From Ciborinia camelliae (Eukaryota > Ascomycota > Leotiomycetes > Helotiales > Sclerotiniaceae), in NCBI GenBank assembly GCA_025890175.1, contig JANPYM010000006.1, positions 1,396,376 through 1,460,375 on the forward strand: 64,000 nt of DNA, read 5' to 3'. Positions 43,709 through 56,554 of the stretch are shown here, piece after piece. Each line of letters begins with the position of its first letter. The first letter of the stretch is position 1. A program made the translations under genes and the position numbers. The notes under the pieces were generated by a model. The model ran no database searches. It had not been told where the DNA came from and saw only the letters and a list, made by a program, of their open reading frames with translations.

Positions 43709-44557
43709 ATGTCATCCTTTCTCTCCAAACCCGCCGTTTCGAAATTACTTCTGGGTACTGCAGCGTTTGGCGTGGGCTGGGGTCTCAAAAACTTCGAAAT
43801 ATATCTGAATGACCATCCTCTTTCAGCCGCGAGGTCGGCCACCATCAAGTCATCCCGGCAATTATCACCATCATTCGCGTCGAGCTCCCAATCTTTTTCA
43901 ACGATAGTCAATCCAAGGAATCATATGGGCATTGCAGATTCCTACCAAATTCGATTATCGAAAGCGGATATTCGAGAGAGGAGTGATGAGGAGATATTGG
44001 CCACATTTACTCGAGGGTTCTTCGCGGGTTGGATCTTCACTCCCGAGCGATATCTCATAGCATCCTTACGATCCGTTGGTCTGAAGTTCTTACCTTGTGG
44101 ATTTTCCAGTCAGTATTAACTATTTTTGTAATTCCCATCGAAGAACAAATGTTCCTGCAATAGCATAGCTGTACTCAAAAAAGTTCCCACAGGAATTCCA
44201 TCTCCGGGGCCATTATTGGACTTGGAGTCAGTCTCCAGCAGGGCATTACCACCTCCACATTCCCTTTTATTTGGAGGTAGTTTTATGGTCCTCTTTACGA
44301 AATCCGAGCCCGATCCACTTGCGAACTCTCCTAGTTGCGTTGAGATTGGATTTGGAGATGATCGCAAACAATTCTCGGGGATGCATAGTTTCGAGCTCAT
44401 TCATGAAGATGATGGAGTCACGATTTGGTATTCTAGTGTATCATGCAATCCAATGGTTGACAGGCCACTAGTTCCAGATTGGGCATTTTCGCTCCATAGG
44501 TTTTATGCGAGGAGTTTATTTAGGGATGGAATCGCTGCAGTTTTGAAGTCAGAATGA
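43709..44557 (+). CDS. Unrecognised protein, two exons, 254 aa
   Basis: Not recognised. Exons are 43709-44108 and 44193-44557. The donor is an uncommon GTCAGT, chosen because it is the only nearby site that joins in frame to the CCCACAG acceptor and gives CGFSRIPSPGPLLDLE. The N terminus (residues 9-27) has a Gly/Ala-rich stretch, GTAAFGVGWGLKNFEIYL, that could be a mitochondrial presequence or a single membrane segment. After a Ser-rich linker comes YQIRLSKADIRERSDEEIL and an aromatic FTRGFFAGWIFTPERYLI segment. Exon 2 contains LLFGGSFMVLF and ends in PDWAFSLHRFYARSLFRDG, a well-structured alpha/beta pattern. The shape (hydrophobic N terminus, then a compact domain) fits a small mitochondrial protein, but this is inference. 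Confidence 0.7.
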
Positions 44558-45128
44558 GGAGAAAGTGTGTGAAGTGTCAATGATTGTTCGTAAGGTGGAA
44601 GGAAGGAAACGGCTGGCGGTAATCGGTTTATAAATGTTGATATTATTTTAATATTGAAATTGAAATGAAAAAAAGGTACTTCAAGTTGTATGTGAAGTAT
44701 AAATGGTCGTTTACAAGGTCGAAGGAGGAAAGCAAAGGGTTGATGAATGCTAAATTTCCAGCATTTATTCTAGTTACCTAGGTATTTATATACCCTATTT
44801 GAGGATGTCACGCTTCAATTCCATTTGAAGTTTTCCCCTTCCCTTCACAACCCCAAAATTTATACTTTATCGCAATATAAGAGATTTAGCAAGAATGATC
44901 GTACTCAACGAGATGCATTCCTTTATACTTTCTCATAAAACTCATGTCCTCATGATATTCTCCTCAATTACCACAATTCATCATTACAGTAGTTAACCCC
45001 TATATTTACATACTGGATACCGACACTCTCCTTACATCTCAGATATTGCTAGATATTATTTGCACGATCATTCAAACCAGACCTAAGCATACATTATTAA
45101 CCTCAAGAAAAATACGATATACAAAAAC
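44558..45128. other. Intergenic region before the calpain gene
   Basis: No gene is supported; AT-rich promoter sequence. Confidence 0.5.
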
Positions 45129-47775
45129 ATGGCAGTCAGCACCTCAACCTCATCTACCCAAGAAGTCCTCGATGCTTTCTGGAAGAAGAACCTCAAATCC
45201 GATGGAATCATTGCCAAGCGTATGTTTGGTTCAAACGAGACGTGAGATCAGACTGACAGTTCTCAGCACCGAATATCCTTCCTAAGAATATTTACGAAAG
45301 GCTTGTCGGTGGACACAAACCTAAGAGTAACGTCTCCGGTTGTACCGTCGACACCTCGTACTATGCGGCGGTACAAGAATGCGAAGCCAAAGTTGCAGCT
45401 ATCATAGCAGAATGTCGACGTAACAATACCAAATATACTGATAATGAATTTGATCTCGATGATATGGATTATTGTCTCAAACCTCTCACGGCCACAGTAC
45501 CTGGTACATTAAATGGAAAGAGGAATACAGGCCTAGAATCTCCAAGGAAGGCTCACATTACTAGGACGGTCATTAGAAGAACCGGAGCCGTCAAGTTGAC
45601 TGCGACGAAAGTACGAGAACCGGCCTGTTCGAAAAGAGTCGGGGATATCTTCGAAAACCCTCAATTTTTCATGGAGCATGAAGCTCATGTGCAGGATATA
45701 CGACAGGGTTCCGAGGGAGATTGTTGGTTCATATCTTCGTTGGGCTGTCTGACCGTCGACGAGGCATTTCCTCGACTGATCAACAAGCTATGCCCCAAGA
45801 AAGCACGAGATGAAGAAATCGGCGTGTATGGGTTTGTTTTCTATCGCGATGGCGAATGGGTTTCGGAAGTGGTCGACGACAAACTCTACCTTACGAATCC
45901 CGATTATGATGATTGTGATGATGACCGGAGATCGGTTTGGGATCGTTCGCATGGGAGATTAGATCCCGAAGCTTCGCGTGCGGAGTATAAGAAGACGTTT
46001 CAAACGGGCTCGGATGCGCTGTTCTTTGGATCATGTGCGGATCCGAATGAGACTTGGGTTCCGTTGATTGAGAAGGCTTTTGCTAAGATTCATGGAGGTT
46101 TTGATTCGATTAACGGGGGCTGGCCAGGGTAAGCACTCTATTGCTATGGCAAATGCGCGTAGTTTACTCTAACCAATTACTAGTGAGGGTGTTGAAGATC
46201 TTACTGGTGGGGTTACCACCGAGTTTCTTTCATCCAATATACTCGACCAAGATTCTTTCTGGACCGATGGCTTCATGAAAGTCGGCAAGGATTTTATATT
46301 CAGCGCGGGTACAAAAGATTACAACCATCCTGATCCAAACGAGCTCGGAAGACAAGGGATTGAAGACGACCATGCCTACTCTTTGCTCCGAGCCGTGGAA
46401 TATCAAGGAAATCGTCTTTGTCTTGTGAAGAATCCCTGGGGCGAAACCGAATGGAACGGACCATGGTCTGATGGCTCCAAGGAATGGACTCCTGAAGCCC
46501 TTCATGCCCTCAAACACAAATTTGGAAATGAAGGTATTTTCTGGATGCCCTACGAGGATTTCCTCGCTCGATACGATGAGATTTGGAGAACGAGGCTCTT
46601 TCATTGTGATTGGTTAAATTGGAATGTTACCCAGCATTGGACAACCGTAAACGTACCTTGGTCTGGAGAGTGAGTATCTCTGCATGATTTTCACAGTTCC
46701 CTTTTCTTTCAAGTCCAAAAATCATCATGCTCACATCTCTAGTTACAACGAAACGTCATTCCACTTCACCATCCCCGTGGCCACCACCACCGTAATCGTG
46801 CTCTCCCAACTCGACACCCGCTACTTTGGCGGTCTCACAGGTCAATACACCTACTCCCTGTCTTTCCATCTGCGCACCTCGGGCGAAGAATCCCACATCA
46901 TCAGCGGCTATTCCAGCGGTGATCGATCGGCCACCACCGAGATCTTCCTCGACGCAGGTACTTATGAAGTCTACCTCCAAATTACAGGATATCGCGACGA
47001 AACACTTCCCAAGATCGAAGATGTGGTCCGGCAGAATTGGCTCGATAGGAGAGATAAACTCATTCAAATGGGAATGAGACATGATACGGCATATGCGAAG
47101 GGTACAATGCCCAAGGATTATTGGAGCAAAGAGGAGAAAATATCTCCCACTCCACCCGCTACCCTCACCACACCACAATCCACACCACCATCCACACCAC
47201 CATCCACACCACCCGCGACAGATACCACGGACGCGACGAAAGATGTCTGGAACGCATCATGTGTGGTGGGACTCAAGATCTACACGTACCAAACGATATC
47301 CATCATCGGATTAGGAAAAGCGAGGCACGCGGCGCGGAAGATGGGAGTGTTGGCGGGGGAAAGGGAATTGGGTATTCGTAAGCTGCTTTCTTCTCTTCAT
47401 GATGTGTTTGCGGATGACTTACGAAAGGTGAAGATCAAGAGGAAGAAAAAAAGTTGGAGGGTTAGGTGCGAGTTTGTGGATGGGGGGTGGCGGGAGAAGG
47501 TTGGTTGGGCCGGGGGTGAGGGGGATGGTGGTGGTGGGCGGGGGCGTGGGATACAGGGATTAAAAACTACAAAACTTATTTCTTTACTTGATGATACTTT
47601 GACGTGGGATTTGAGAAGCGTGGGGGTGAAGATGAAAAAGAAAAGTTTGAGAATTAAATGGAGGTTTGTGGATAGGACGTTGCCGCTAGTGGGTGATGGG
47701 GGAGAGGGAGGGGGGATAAGTAGAAAGAGAGGGAGGAAGGGAAGGAAAAGAGGAAGGAAATGGAAGAATAAATAA
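45129..47775 (+). CDS. Calpain-family cysteine protease (C2), four exons, 823 aa
   Basis: Predicted intracellular calcium-type cysteine protease. Exons are 45129-45219, 45267-46128, 46184-46669 and 46743-47775, all GT-AG, with the frame closing. The catalytic triad is complete: Cys183 in QGSEGDCWFISSL, His381 in DDHAYSLL and Asn401 in KNPWGETEW. The landmarks GGWPGEGVEDLTGGVTTEF and WTPLIEKAF-like WVPLIEKAFAK are also present. A beta-rich domain follows (about 485-600; YNETSFHFTIP, TYSLSFHLRTSG), resembling calpain domain III. Then comes a Pro/Thr linker of tandem STPPSTPP units. The last 170 residues are Lys/Gly-rich and contain two diverged copies of one module of about 36 residues (IRKLLSSLHDVFADDLRKVK and TTKLISLLDDTLTWDLRSVG). 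Not PalB by visible layout, since no N-terminal MIT domain was recognised. Confidence 0.9.
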
Positions 47776-50346
47776 ATTGATAGAGCTGTGAGGGAGAGGA
47801 GTAGAGATGTATACGTTCATTCAATATCCTAATACTACCTATTAATACCTAAAAAGGGAATACTCACCGTGACTGGTAAATTCATACGGAAAACTATACC
47901 CACCCACTACCAAACTGCACTGGTAAAATATCAACAGATTTATAATTTTAGTATACCAAAAACCTGATCATATTATAATAAGCAACATCAAAAACCCAAT
48001 CTAAAATTTAAGATCCAAATATAAACATACCCTTCCTCCCTCGGAGTCCCTCCCCCCCTACCCACTTTACCTACCTTAACCCTAGGTACCTTATAACCTT
48101 TTATAACCACCTCCCACCTCCCACCTGCTACCAAACCACAAACCCGCCTACCAAACATCCTCCCAAATTCCACTCCCAAATTCCCCTCCCTAATAAAAAT
48201 CTTATTTCCCTACCTCTCTAACTCCCTACCTATCTCTCTACTTTTTTTCGCTTCAAAAAACATCCAAAAAGCGTCCAAAAAAATTCAATCCTCCTTTCAA
48301 AGAACGTCTCATCACTTCCTTTCATCCATCCACTCACTCTCTTCATCAAAAAGATATCGAAAATATATTTTTTTAAATTTTTATTTAGGGTTCTGAGTCT
48401 TTGTTGGAAGGCGGTTTAAGGTTTGAGGTTTGTGGTGGGCAAGAGGGGGAGAAGGAGGGCGGGAGGTTTGTCATGGTTATGAGATGGGATCGTAGGGGTT
48501 AATTAATATAGCTTCTTTTTGGGACAATTCCAGATATATACTGTACGTTATCTAATCATACATCAACAATCATACATCCTATATAAACAATCGCATATTT
48601 GTTCAAAATAAACACTTCAATATTTCACAATCATTTATTGTTTTTAGAAAATCTGAAATTTTAACTTGCGCATGGGATGGCGCATATTTCGAGAGTTGTC
48701 CGGAAATGATAGCAGAGGGGTCATGGTCTAGTGGTCTGGTATGGCGGGTGAGATTGAGGGGTTGAAGCGAGTTGAGTTAAGTTGGATTTTCGAGTCGGAT
48801 GTCAGAGAGTAGGTACTGCAGGATATTTTATTTTAATCAGTTCTCCGGATTGCAATTTCAATTGTAATATTCAACACTAATCTACAAAATAAGGCAAGTT
48901 TCGGAATATTAATCAGCTAGGTAGAAGGGTATTTAGATAGTCATGGATCGTGATGTAGAAAATGTATATTGAAGCTATAAATGCGATACAATTGCTAGCC
49001 ATGTAGTAGGTAGTCGACCATTGCGATTCATTGGGAAGAAATAGATATCTGTATTTGTGTTGAATTCTAGGTATATCTCTGAATCAAGATGTATGAGATA
49101 CGAGGTTCATGAATGAGTTGATGTTAATATAGATAGGTACCGAACGGCATCCATTTACAAACCGTGACGTCTTCGGATTATGATTGTTTTATCCAGGATC
49201 GGATATATATTTCGAGCGTTGAAATACATTACTGTAAGGTATCTTGTATAGCATACCTTATGTATATCAAACCTCCCAAATTCGAATCCCCGTCTAGTAA
49301 ATTAATTGTAGCAAATTTTCATTTTAGTCACGCATCGTGATAAGATTTCTTGTTCCGGCGAACGCAAAAAAATAAAAGTAGCTGAAACTGGAATATATAA
49401 GAAATACCCACTGGTTCATTCGCATCACAGCTATCCCAGATCTATGGTATATGATGTAAATTGGTCGCTGGCTATACTCAATGAAGAAAATATATCTACT
49501 TGTATACTTCAGACACCGCAAGGTCGTTTTAAATGTATTCTTTACATTTTCTATCACATGAGATAATCAAGGGCCTGTTTTTGTGTTATTGGAGAAGCTC
49601 TGGTTCCTTCGGAATCTCATAGTCTAATATATTGTTTCTATTCAAACTTCTGAACTTTTTGAAAAGAGAAAGACTGAGTGCGCACGGTATCATTAGTGTT
49701 CTGCCGCTGATTCTTCTCTACGATTAAAAACTTACTCCCCTTTTCATCCTCGTCTATTTTCTCTTCTACGGAGAAAGGAAAGGAGGTTGTGAGAAATATC
49801 AGAATGTAGAATGCGTATATGTGAAATTTTCCTCCTGTTATGGTTGATCTGTCTTTTATTTCACATCCATATTTCGAGTCTAATTTGTATTTTTATAGTC
49901 CCGATAGCAATAATTTCCGTGATTGAACCTGTGCAGCTATTTATCGGTGCAGATTTAATGATTCATGATTCGAAAATAACTCAGATTTCCGTCAACCCCC
50001 TCATACCTTGCTCCCCATTAGATCCAAAATTCTCAATGCACTTCCCGCCGAATATGAACTTCCCATAACTAAACAATCCATCGCGTGATTTTGATATCTA
50101 ATTTTTGCAGCTTAATCCATTGCCACTACATTATCGGGTTCCAGGAGCATACTCGACTTCGGAGAGAACTCTTGCCATACTTGGGCGTAGAAACGCATGA
50201 TAGAGATGTGGTGGTCTGTTATTTTTGAGACTGTCGGCTTGGAGTTAGCATTCATTGAAGATGAGAGAAAGGGAAAGCGGATGGGGATGAGAAGGCAAAA
50301 ATACTAACGATCATCCCAATCTGTCGTAAAATTCACATACTTAACC
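47776..50346. other. 2.6-kb gene-poor region
   Basis: No gene is supported. It is AT-rich with C-rich and A-rich runs (48000-48300). A short A-box-like GGTCTAGTGGT at about 48725 has no matching tRNA structure. The frame at 49811-50068 encodes a very hydrophobic peptide without other support. Confidence 0.5.
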
Positions 50347-52392
50347 TTACTTACATCTATATCTCTCCAACGCCCTCACCAAACTCTCCATCACCTTCTC
50401 CTCATTTCCCCTCTCTCTATGATTAGAAACCACCACCCTCGAATTTAACGGGTCCCCAGCATTCAAAATCATCTGTTTCATTCTCCTGAGCGCATATGAA
50501 AAAGGAGAAAGAGTAGCCTCTTTACATCCACTTATCGCAAACCACCATTTTACAGCTTTGGGGACAGTTTGAAGATGATGCTAACCATTCAGAAACCAAG
50601 ATTTTTGATCTCATTCTACCTATTGAAAATGGCCGGGCCGGAAGAAATGATCAAGAACCAAGGGTATATCTCCGCGCGAGAGCAATAGGTATTTTTTATT
50701 GCCGAGAAATGCGTCTCTATCTGTTTGAACTTGGGCAATACCCACTGCCGTAGGCTCCCCCCACCCCCCGGCCCCCACAATGAATTTCCATAATGGCATT
50801 ATCAACGTCCTCTGCAATGAAGGTATAAATAGCAACTGTAAATATCAATTGCATATATTCCAGCATCCGAGATCACCTCGTAAAACTGACTGCAAAGAAA
50901 CCCCCTACTTTGAAGAAATACCCAGCGGATTCTTCTTCAGATATCGGCTGGGGTATATTTGGAGAGCTTGAATTGTGTATTTTCAAGAACCCCTTTCTGG
51001 AAGCATAGTATCAAAGGAATGATTTTACGAACTGAATCTCGATGCTTTGCGTTTTCTTACGGAAATACGGACGAGATTATCAAATTCTATGTGCTGTAGA
51101 GTTTAGTGCGCATTAATAGTCTAGAAAGCATCAGCCCACTGCATACCCATGATAATCGAGCGATTCATTCATACCATGATTGCCAGGTTTGGTTGAATTA
51201 AGTCTCTGTGTATCCAGCCTGTAGTTGTTGCCTTGTTGGCAGAGTCCTCTTCATCACTAGTACCACATGTCGTTTTCTTGATCAACTGAGAAGTTCTACT
51301 GCTTCTGGTGGCCTTGGGATCTTATCGACTCTCAAGTAATACCTACAGTAGCATTCTTATTGACCAATAGAAGATTTTGTGACGAGTTGGAAGGTTAAGA
51401 AACTCTGTATTATCGCTCCATTTTCTTCATAGTTTTTTGACAGTTTTCCGAACGTTATGATAGTCAGGGAAAAATTAGAAACCCAACCTGCAAGCAGGCT
51501 TGGAGAAAAAGTATTGTATTATTATCCCAAGCTATGAAGTCGTTCTAGGCCCTGTTGGTATAAGGAAAGGAGACATCAACGGAGATACCAATGGGTTATC
51601 ATTACTGTAAATTATCCCACCACTCTAGGCTATGAGGATTGAGTGTATGACCTCGACAGTGGCGAGGCAATTGCGGACACGATGGTATATGCTCGTGGAT
51701 GGCGTCAATGATTAGATACCTAGAGGTGTAGAGTTGTTGGTGGGAGACGTTGGAATGCAATTGAGGTCTGAGATTCAGTCATTTCGGGGTCTTTGTACAG
51801 ACCGACAATCTCACTGTCTCATAGAAAACCCCGATGATTCTTGCAAGGCACTAATTATGTAATCTTACATCAATCACCCGCAACGCAACTCACACAACCT
51901 TAAAGAAATACTCACTGACATCCTTCGTGGTCAACGGGGTCTTGACGGTAAACAAAAATTCATATCCCTCCAAGTCCTGTAAGCTCCCACTAGAATACCC
52001 AAAATAAAACAAGGGGGAGCACGAGAAACTTTAGCGTGCATGAATTAGTAAGCAAAGATTCAATTGACCTTGCGCAAACGGAGACTTCACCCATTTTCAT
52101 CGACATTGCGCAGACTCTGGGGAACACAAATGATTGAGAGAAAAAGCTTCATATAATGAGAATTCAATTCATCACCAAATGGAAGTCAATCAATCAGTTT
52201 TCTTGTATCGTCGAGGAATAATGAGCCACCATACACGGGACATAAATCACGTACTCCAGCTTGATAAAGTGTTTCATAAAGTCCTTCAAACCATTCAATG
52301 ACTTTCGTTATGGCGAAACCCTTTAGACAGTTCATGGACTATACCCTTATGTCAGTCATGTGTCCATATAATTTGGTGTCAAATTCCCACAT
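50347..52392 (-). pseudogene. Decayed or fragmentary minus-strand gene
   Basis: Several protein-like segments lie in order on the minus strand but cannot be joined into one clean frame. 52392-52186 starts MWEFDTKLYGHMTDIRV, hits a TAG at 52341-52339, continues in frame (KGFAITKVIEWFEGLYETLY) and stops after TRKLID. 51976-51916 reads DLEGYEFLFTVKTPLTTKDV and ends at a GTGAGT donor. 51216-51175 reads WIHRDLIQPNLAIM, reminiscent of the HRD loop of protein kinases. 50835-50620 includes WGEPTAVGIAQVQTDRDAFL. 50580-50347 reads HHLQTVPKAVKWWFAISGCK and ends in LVRALERYRCK followed by TAA. Segment quality is high but stops and frame breaks are many. It could instead be a multi-exon gene with exons I have misjudged. 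Confidence 0.42.
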
Positions 52393-53754
52393 CGAGATGA
52401 GTTTTCTTCAATATCCCATCACCTTTTCAACAACTTATCATGAACCCCCTTAATGGCGGCTCCTAACAGGGAACCATGAACCCCCTGCCTCAAGTTCCTG
52501 AGAATCAGTAATACGCGCGGGAGGTTTTGGCTCCTGTTTTCACTTAGCACTTTTCAATGTATCAAAAAATAATAACGATTTTCTTACAGAAGATGTAAGA
52601 GGAATAGAAAGAACTAGATGTGCCGCTAGAATCACTAATAAAGGCCTAGTTGAGATAAACATGATGGATTGAGAGGGTACTCAATTTTGGTGTTCGATGA
52701 ATGAGATACAGAACTGAGAGTTACTCTTTCTTACCCGTGAGGGAAGGTTTAAAAGGCCGATTATATGTGCTCGGTCTTCTGTTCAGCTGGCTATACTTCG
52801 ACCGCCAAGATTGTGGCATGAGACATACGAAGTCTGAAAGTCACGAGTGGGTGAATGGTTTTTTTATATTCTCGAATGAATTGAATCATTTAGCTCGAGC
52901 AGCCATATTCCTTGGCTTCCGTTCTAACGCTGTTGGTGGCAAATTTCTGCCCTTGACAATTCTTTTGGTTTTTTCTTGGTGTTCCAACTGTTATTCAGGA
53001 CCACGAGCCTCACCTCTTGTATTCTAATTCGCAAGCCCCGAATTCTAGGAAGAATAGTTACTGTGGATGCGGTCATCGGTATAACCCATGGCCTCAGGAC
53101 TAAAATGTCACTCCAGTACCCAACTTCAATCTTGAAATATGGGAAAGCAGAATACCATCGAACCCCACAATCAAACCTTCTATTACACATCAACGGAAGT
53201 TGTGGGACTAACTTTTGAAAGAAGGCATGTTGTACAAGTATTGGGAACGCACATGGTGGCACACGGTGGTACATATCAACGAGAAAAGAAAGGTTTCACA
53301 GGTGTCACGATAACAATGAAATTGAGGCATTCTTGGACGGCAAACAACAGGATAATACCGGTTGTCAATGGTTCGTGCTTCGCTATCATTTTATTAAACG
53401 CTAGTCGAGAAATAACTTTCTCACTTTCTCATTCAAATCCCACATGCCGAGGCGGCACATAGGTTCTCCATGGCATCATGGACCCCACGAATTCTCTATA
53501 ACAAACACTTGATGGTCGAACAGAAATCCCTTGGTGAACACTCACCCAGATCAACCACATCCCAAGAAGATAAACCAAATCCCTCAATATACGAGGTATC
53601 TGGAACCATCAACCCGCAGTATACAACCAAACCACCCAGACGGCACCAAATCACGAAAATGGCATATTAATACCCGCCAGCCCGCGTCCTACCTACCCAA
53701 GGATTTACCAACGAGGAGTATCCAACACTAACCAAGGTCCCCAACCAATGTTTA
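52393..53754. other. Intergenic region with unsupported short frames
   Basis: A direct repeat GGGGGTTCATG occurs twice on the minus strand near 52440-52490. Overlapping short frames on plus (52701-53670) lack motifs and consistent coding signs; I see no supported gene. Confidence 0.45.
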
Positions 53755-54642
53755 TTACAAACCCACCTTTCTCTTCTTCTTCTTCTTGGCTGGTTCCGAA
53801 CCGCCTCTCTCTTTATCAGCAAAATATCCAGCTAACCGGGAAACTTCGCACTCTGCCAACGAATGTGCTCGCATGGTTGCTTCCTCCAACTCTTCGCCTG
53901 ACTCCTCCATTCCACGCTTGATACGTGCCTCGATAATTTCCTTCGTACCAACTCTGCGCGCCAACGAATTGTAGTGCATTTGATCCAAAGTAAGATTTGT
54001 ACCAAGGTACTCCAAAGTCGTTGAGCATATGGTTACAGGTGCTTCAGCTGCCAGTGATTGATATGCGTCAAGTTTTCTCTTCTTTGTAGGTATTTCAGCT
54101 GCCGGTGTTTGATGTGCGTCGGAATTTCTCTTCTTTGTAAATATTTCGGCTGCCGGTGTTTGATATGCGTCGGAATTTGTCTTCGTTATAGACCATTTGA
54201 CCTTGGCAGATTTCGACGAATCCGACACACCAGCATCAGGTATCGGTGTGGGAGTGAAGTAACCATTCTCGGGTTTCAAAACGACGACCTTTTTAAGTTC
54301 TTCAGCTGGGTGTAAATGAGGTTCAGGAGTCGGCCCTTCTGAGATTTCTGGAGTAGGTAAATGATGAAATGTCGTCGCACGCTCAACTGTTCGAGCTTCT
54401 CGGATGCGGCTCAAGACTCTTTTACATATTTGAGCTGGGTTTGTACGAACGTTCGACCAAGAGTTTAATTCTTTCCTAAGCATGGACTCTAGGTCTTCGA
54501 GCGATTGACCGGTAGCCATCAATTCTTTAAATCGTTCCTCCGCCAAACCATCGAGCTTCACGGAACGTGCTAGCAGAAACGTCAGTACTATTGCTGCGAA
54601 CTCCCCCTTTCTTCCTCATCTAGAAAGTAGTTTACCAGACAT
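53755..54642 (-). CDS. Lys-rich nuclear-type protein with 17-residue repeats, two exons, 273 aa
   Basis: Function unknown. Exon 1 is a 7-base mini-exon (54642-54636, ATGTCTG) and exon 2 is 54569-53755; the intron is GTAAAC...TGCTAG. Splicing gives MSARSVKLDGLAEERFKELM. A helical N-terminal part (residues 1-60) is followed by a Pro/Glu-rich linker. Then come three tandem copies of a 17-residue unit (SDAYQTPAAEIFTKKRN type) encoded by a 51-base repeat at about 54040-54175, a helical Glu-rich segment (EIIEARIKRGMEESGEELEE) and a C-terminal AKKKKKRKVGL. The last element closely resembles a classical monopartite nuclear localisation signal. A chromatin or transcription role is possible but not shown. 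If the mini-exon is wrong, translation could start at an internal ATG. Confidence 0.7.
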
Positions 54643-56554
54643 TGTGTAAGGCAATACTATTGATTAGTAGATGATCAGTATGGATAAGTTGATATATAGG
54701 GACGTGTCGTCCTTGTTGTGCTAGATTTAAGTACAGAGATCTGAAAATGTACGTGGTTGCTGGGCTGATATCAGTATCGATCTTATTAAGAAGGCGCGAT
54801 CGGTGAAAAACAATGTATCTCCTGGGCAACCAAGTGTTCAAGACAGAATATTTTAAGAAGTCGATCTGCTTTCTTATTGTGTCTGCTGATTGTATTGTTT
54901 TGTTTTGTCCTTGATGTTGTATTTTGGAAGAAAGATGGTGGGAAATCGAAATTCGAGTTGAGATGGCTTATAAACCATCCGAAGCCGTACCAGCAATAAA
55001 AGAAGTCATCCGACACCTAGTGAATGTCCCGTACTGGGGGATACATTATTCACTTTCAATCAATGATTCGTTACCCAAATTTGAATGGGCTGTAGTCGCG
55101 AAAGTATGTGGCATTAGACAAGTGTTTTGAGTGAAGTGTTGACTTCCGAGTAGAATAAACAATGAGAAAGAGATTTGACGCCATACACAAATGCCAGAGC
55201 CGAGTCCATCAAGATTCTTCTCCCTTGAACCGGAATGTTTTGGAAAATCTCTTTCCATTTCATCTGATTTCCAAAATCGCGGGTTCGAAAGTAATTCCTC
55301 CGTACTAAACAACAAGTGAAGTAAGAATCAACCGATATATAATCCTCCCTTCAGCTGGATCAACCGCGTTTGGAAAGATCAAACCCAACCTCCCACTTTG
55401 TAGACTTTGGATATCATATGTATCCATGAGCAAAAATATATGGCCGTTCATTCCACTTCTGGATGTGCATCTTTTCGGTGGTATCTTTCTCGGGTATACA
55501 ATCTTTTTAGAAGAGTAGAATGCAAGAAGCGAAGGTTATGCATCTTGATTTTAATGATTAGATACAAAATGTGAGAGAGGGATCCAATGTATCCTAATGA
55601 GTTTCAAAAACAAAAAAGGAACGAGATGCTTATGGCTAGGTCATAAAACATCCCGAAGATCAAAAAGCCCATGTAGCAACAGTAGAAAGCTGCCACAAAG
55701 TCCTGAGTCGGGTGAATGAGAAAGTTGACTCATATTTTAGCCCAAAATACTACACTGCAGTGCAATGTATGTAGCCCGTCGACTCTTAAGTTGTGTGAAT
55801 ATACGAGTATAGTCTGAACTGTTATGGGCTTTCGACTATGCTTGTGTAAACACCAGGCGTTGAAGACAATGGGTGATGGTTATATATTCATTATTGCGGC
55901 TTTTTTTGGCTGGTAAGCGGAAGTCTAAAATCCAGGCTTCGCTTCGAGATGAAGTGAAGTATGTGTAAAGGTAGGTATAGACGCGACACCAAATATTTTC
56001 GAATTCGATGAAGTCATCTACTGCACGAACAACAATAATCCAGGGTTGAATAATTATTTCTGTTATCTTGTCTAGTGTTTCGCCAGTCGATATTTCGTGT
56101 ACTTCATTTATTCCAGATATCCTTCCGTGCATTTTCAATCAATGGTCCCGGAACGAACCCAGTCCAAACCCATTTGCAGTCCAAGTTGTTATAGCTCTTC
56201 CTCCTCCCATTCAAGCCCCAATCTCATAATCATAAACTATCCGCCCCCCTCAAACTCCTCTGCCGAAACCCCATTTCCCAAATATCCAAACCTATCTGTT
56301 CTTCCCCTTGTCTCATTCCACTGATTTCCATCTCCATAACTCTCCCATCCCGTTCACTCAAACTCTTCCCATCGAGGCCGCTCCCACATATGAAAAAAAT
56401 GGGCCTGACTACCAGGATGCAGCGCCAAAAACCGCGCCTCATTTTTACCATTCCGATACCAACTTTACACCCCTCCATCCGTCTACGCAGTTCTGAGCAT
56501 AAACTTCCCTATATGTTCTGCGTAGTCTTTGACTGCGGCTGGTAGGGGTCGGAA
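54643..56554. other. Intergenic region
   Basis: No gene is supported. A small plus frame at 54924-55130 and minus frames near 55836-56138 lack motifs. Plus frames at 56097-56496 are Pro/Ser-rich and probably non-coding. Confidence 0.4.

Noticed and set aside
48718..48770. A-box-like GGTCTAGTGGT suggesting a tRNA or SINE
   Set aside because: A B-box at the right distance and a cloverleaf are missing.
49811..50068. 85-codon hydrophobic plus-strand frame
   Set aside because: Composition follows local AT-richness; no start context or continuation supports a gene.
52701..53670. Cluster of overlapping plus-strand frames
   Set aside because: No frame has family motifs and several overlap with each other; no consistent exon chain could be built.
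54924..55130. 68-codon plus-strand frame
   Set aside because: Reasonable composition but too short, with no motif or exon partner.
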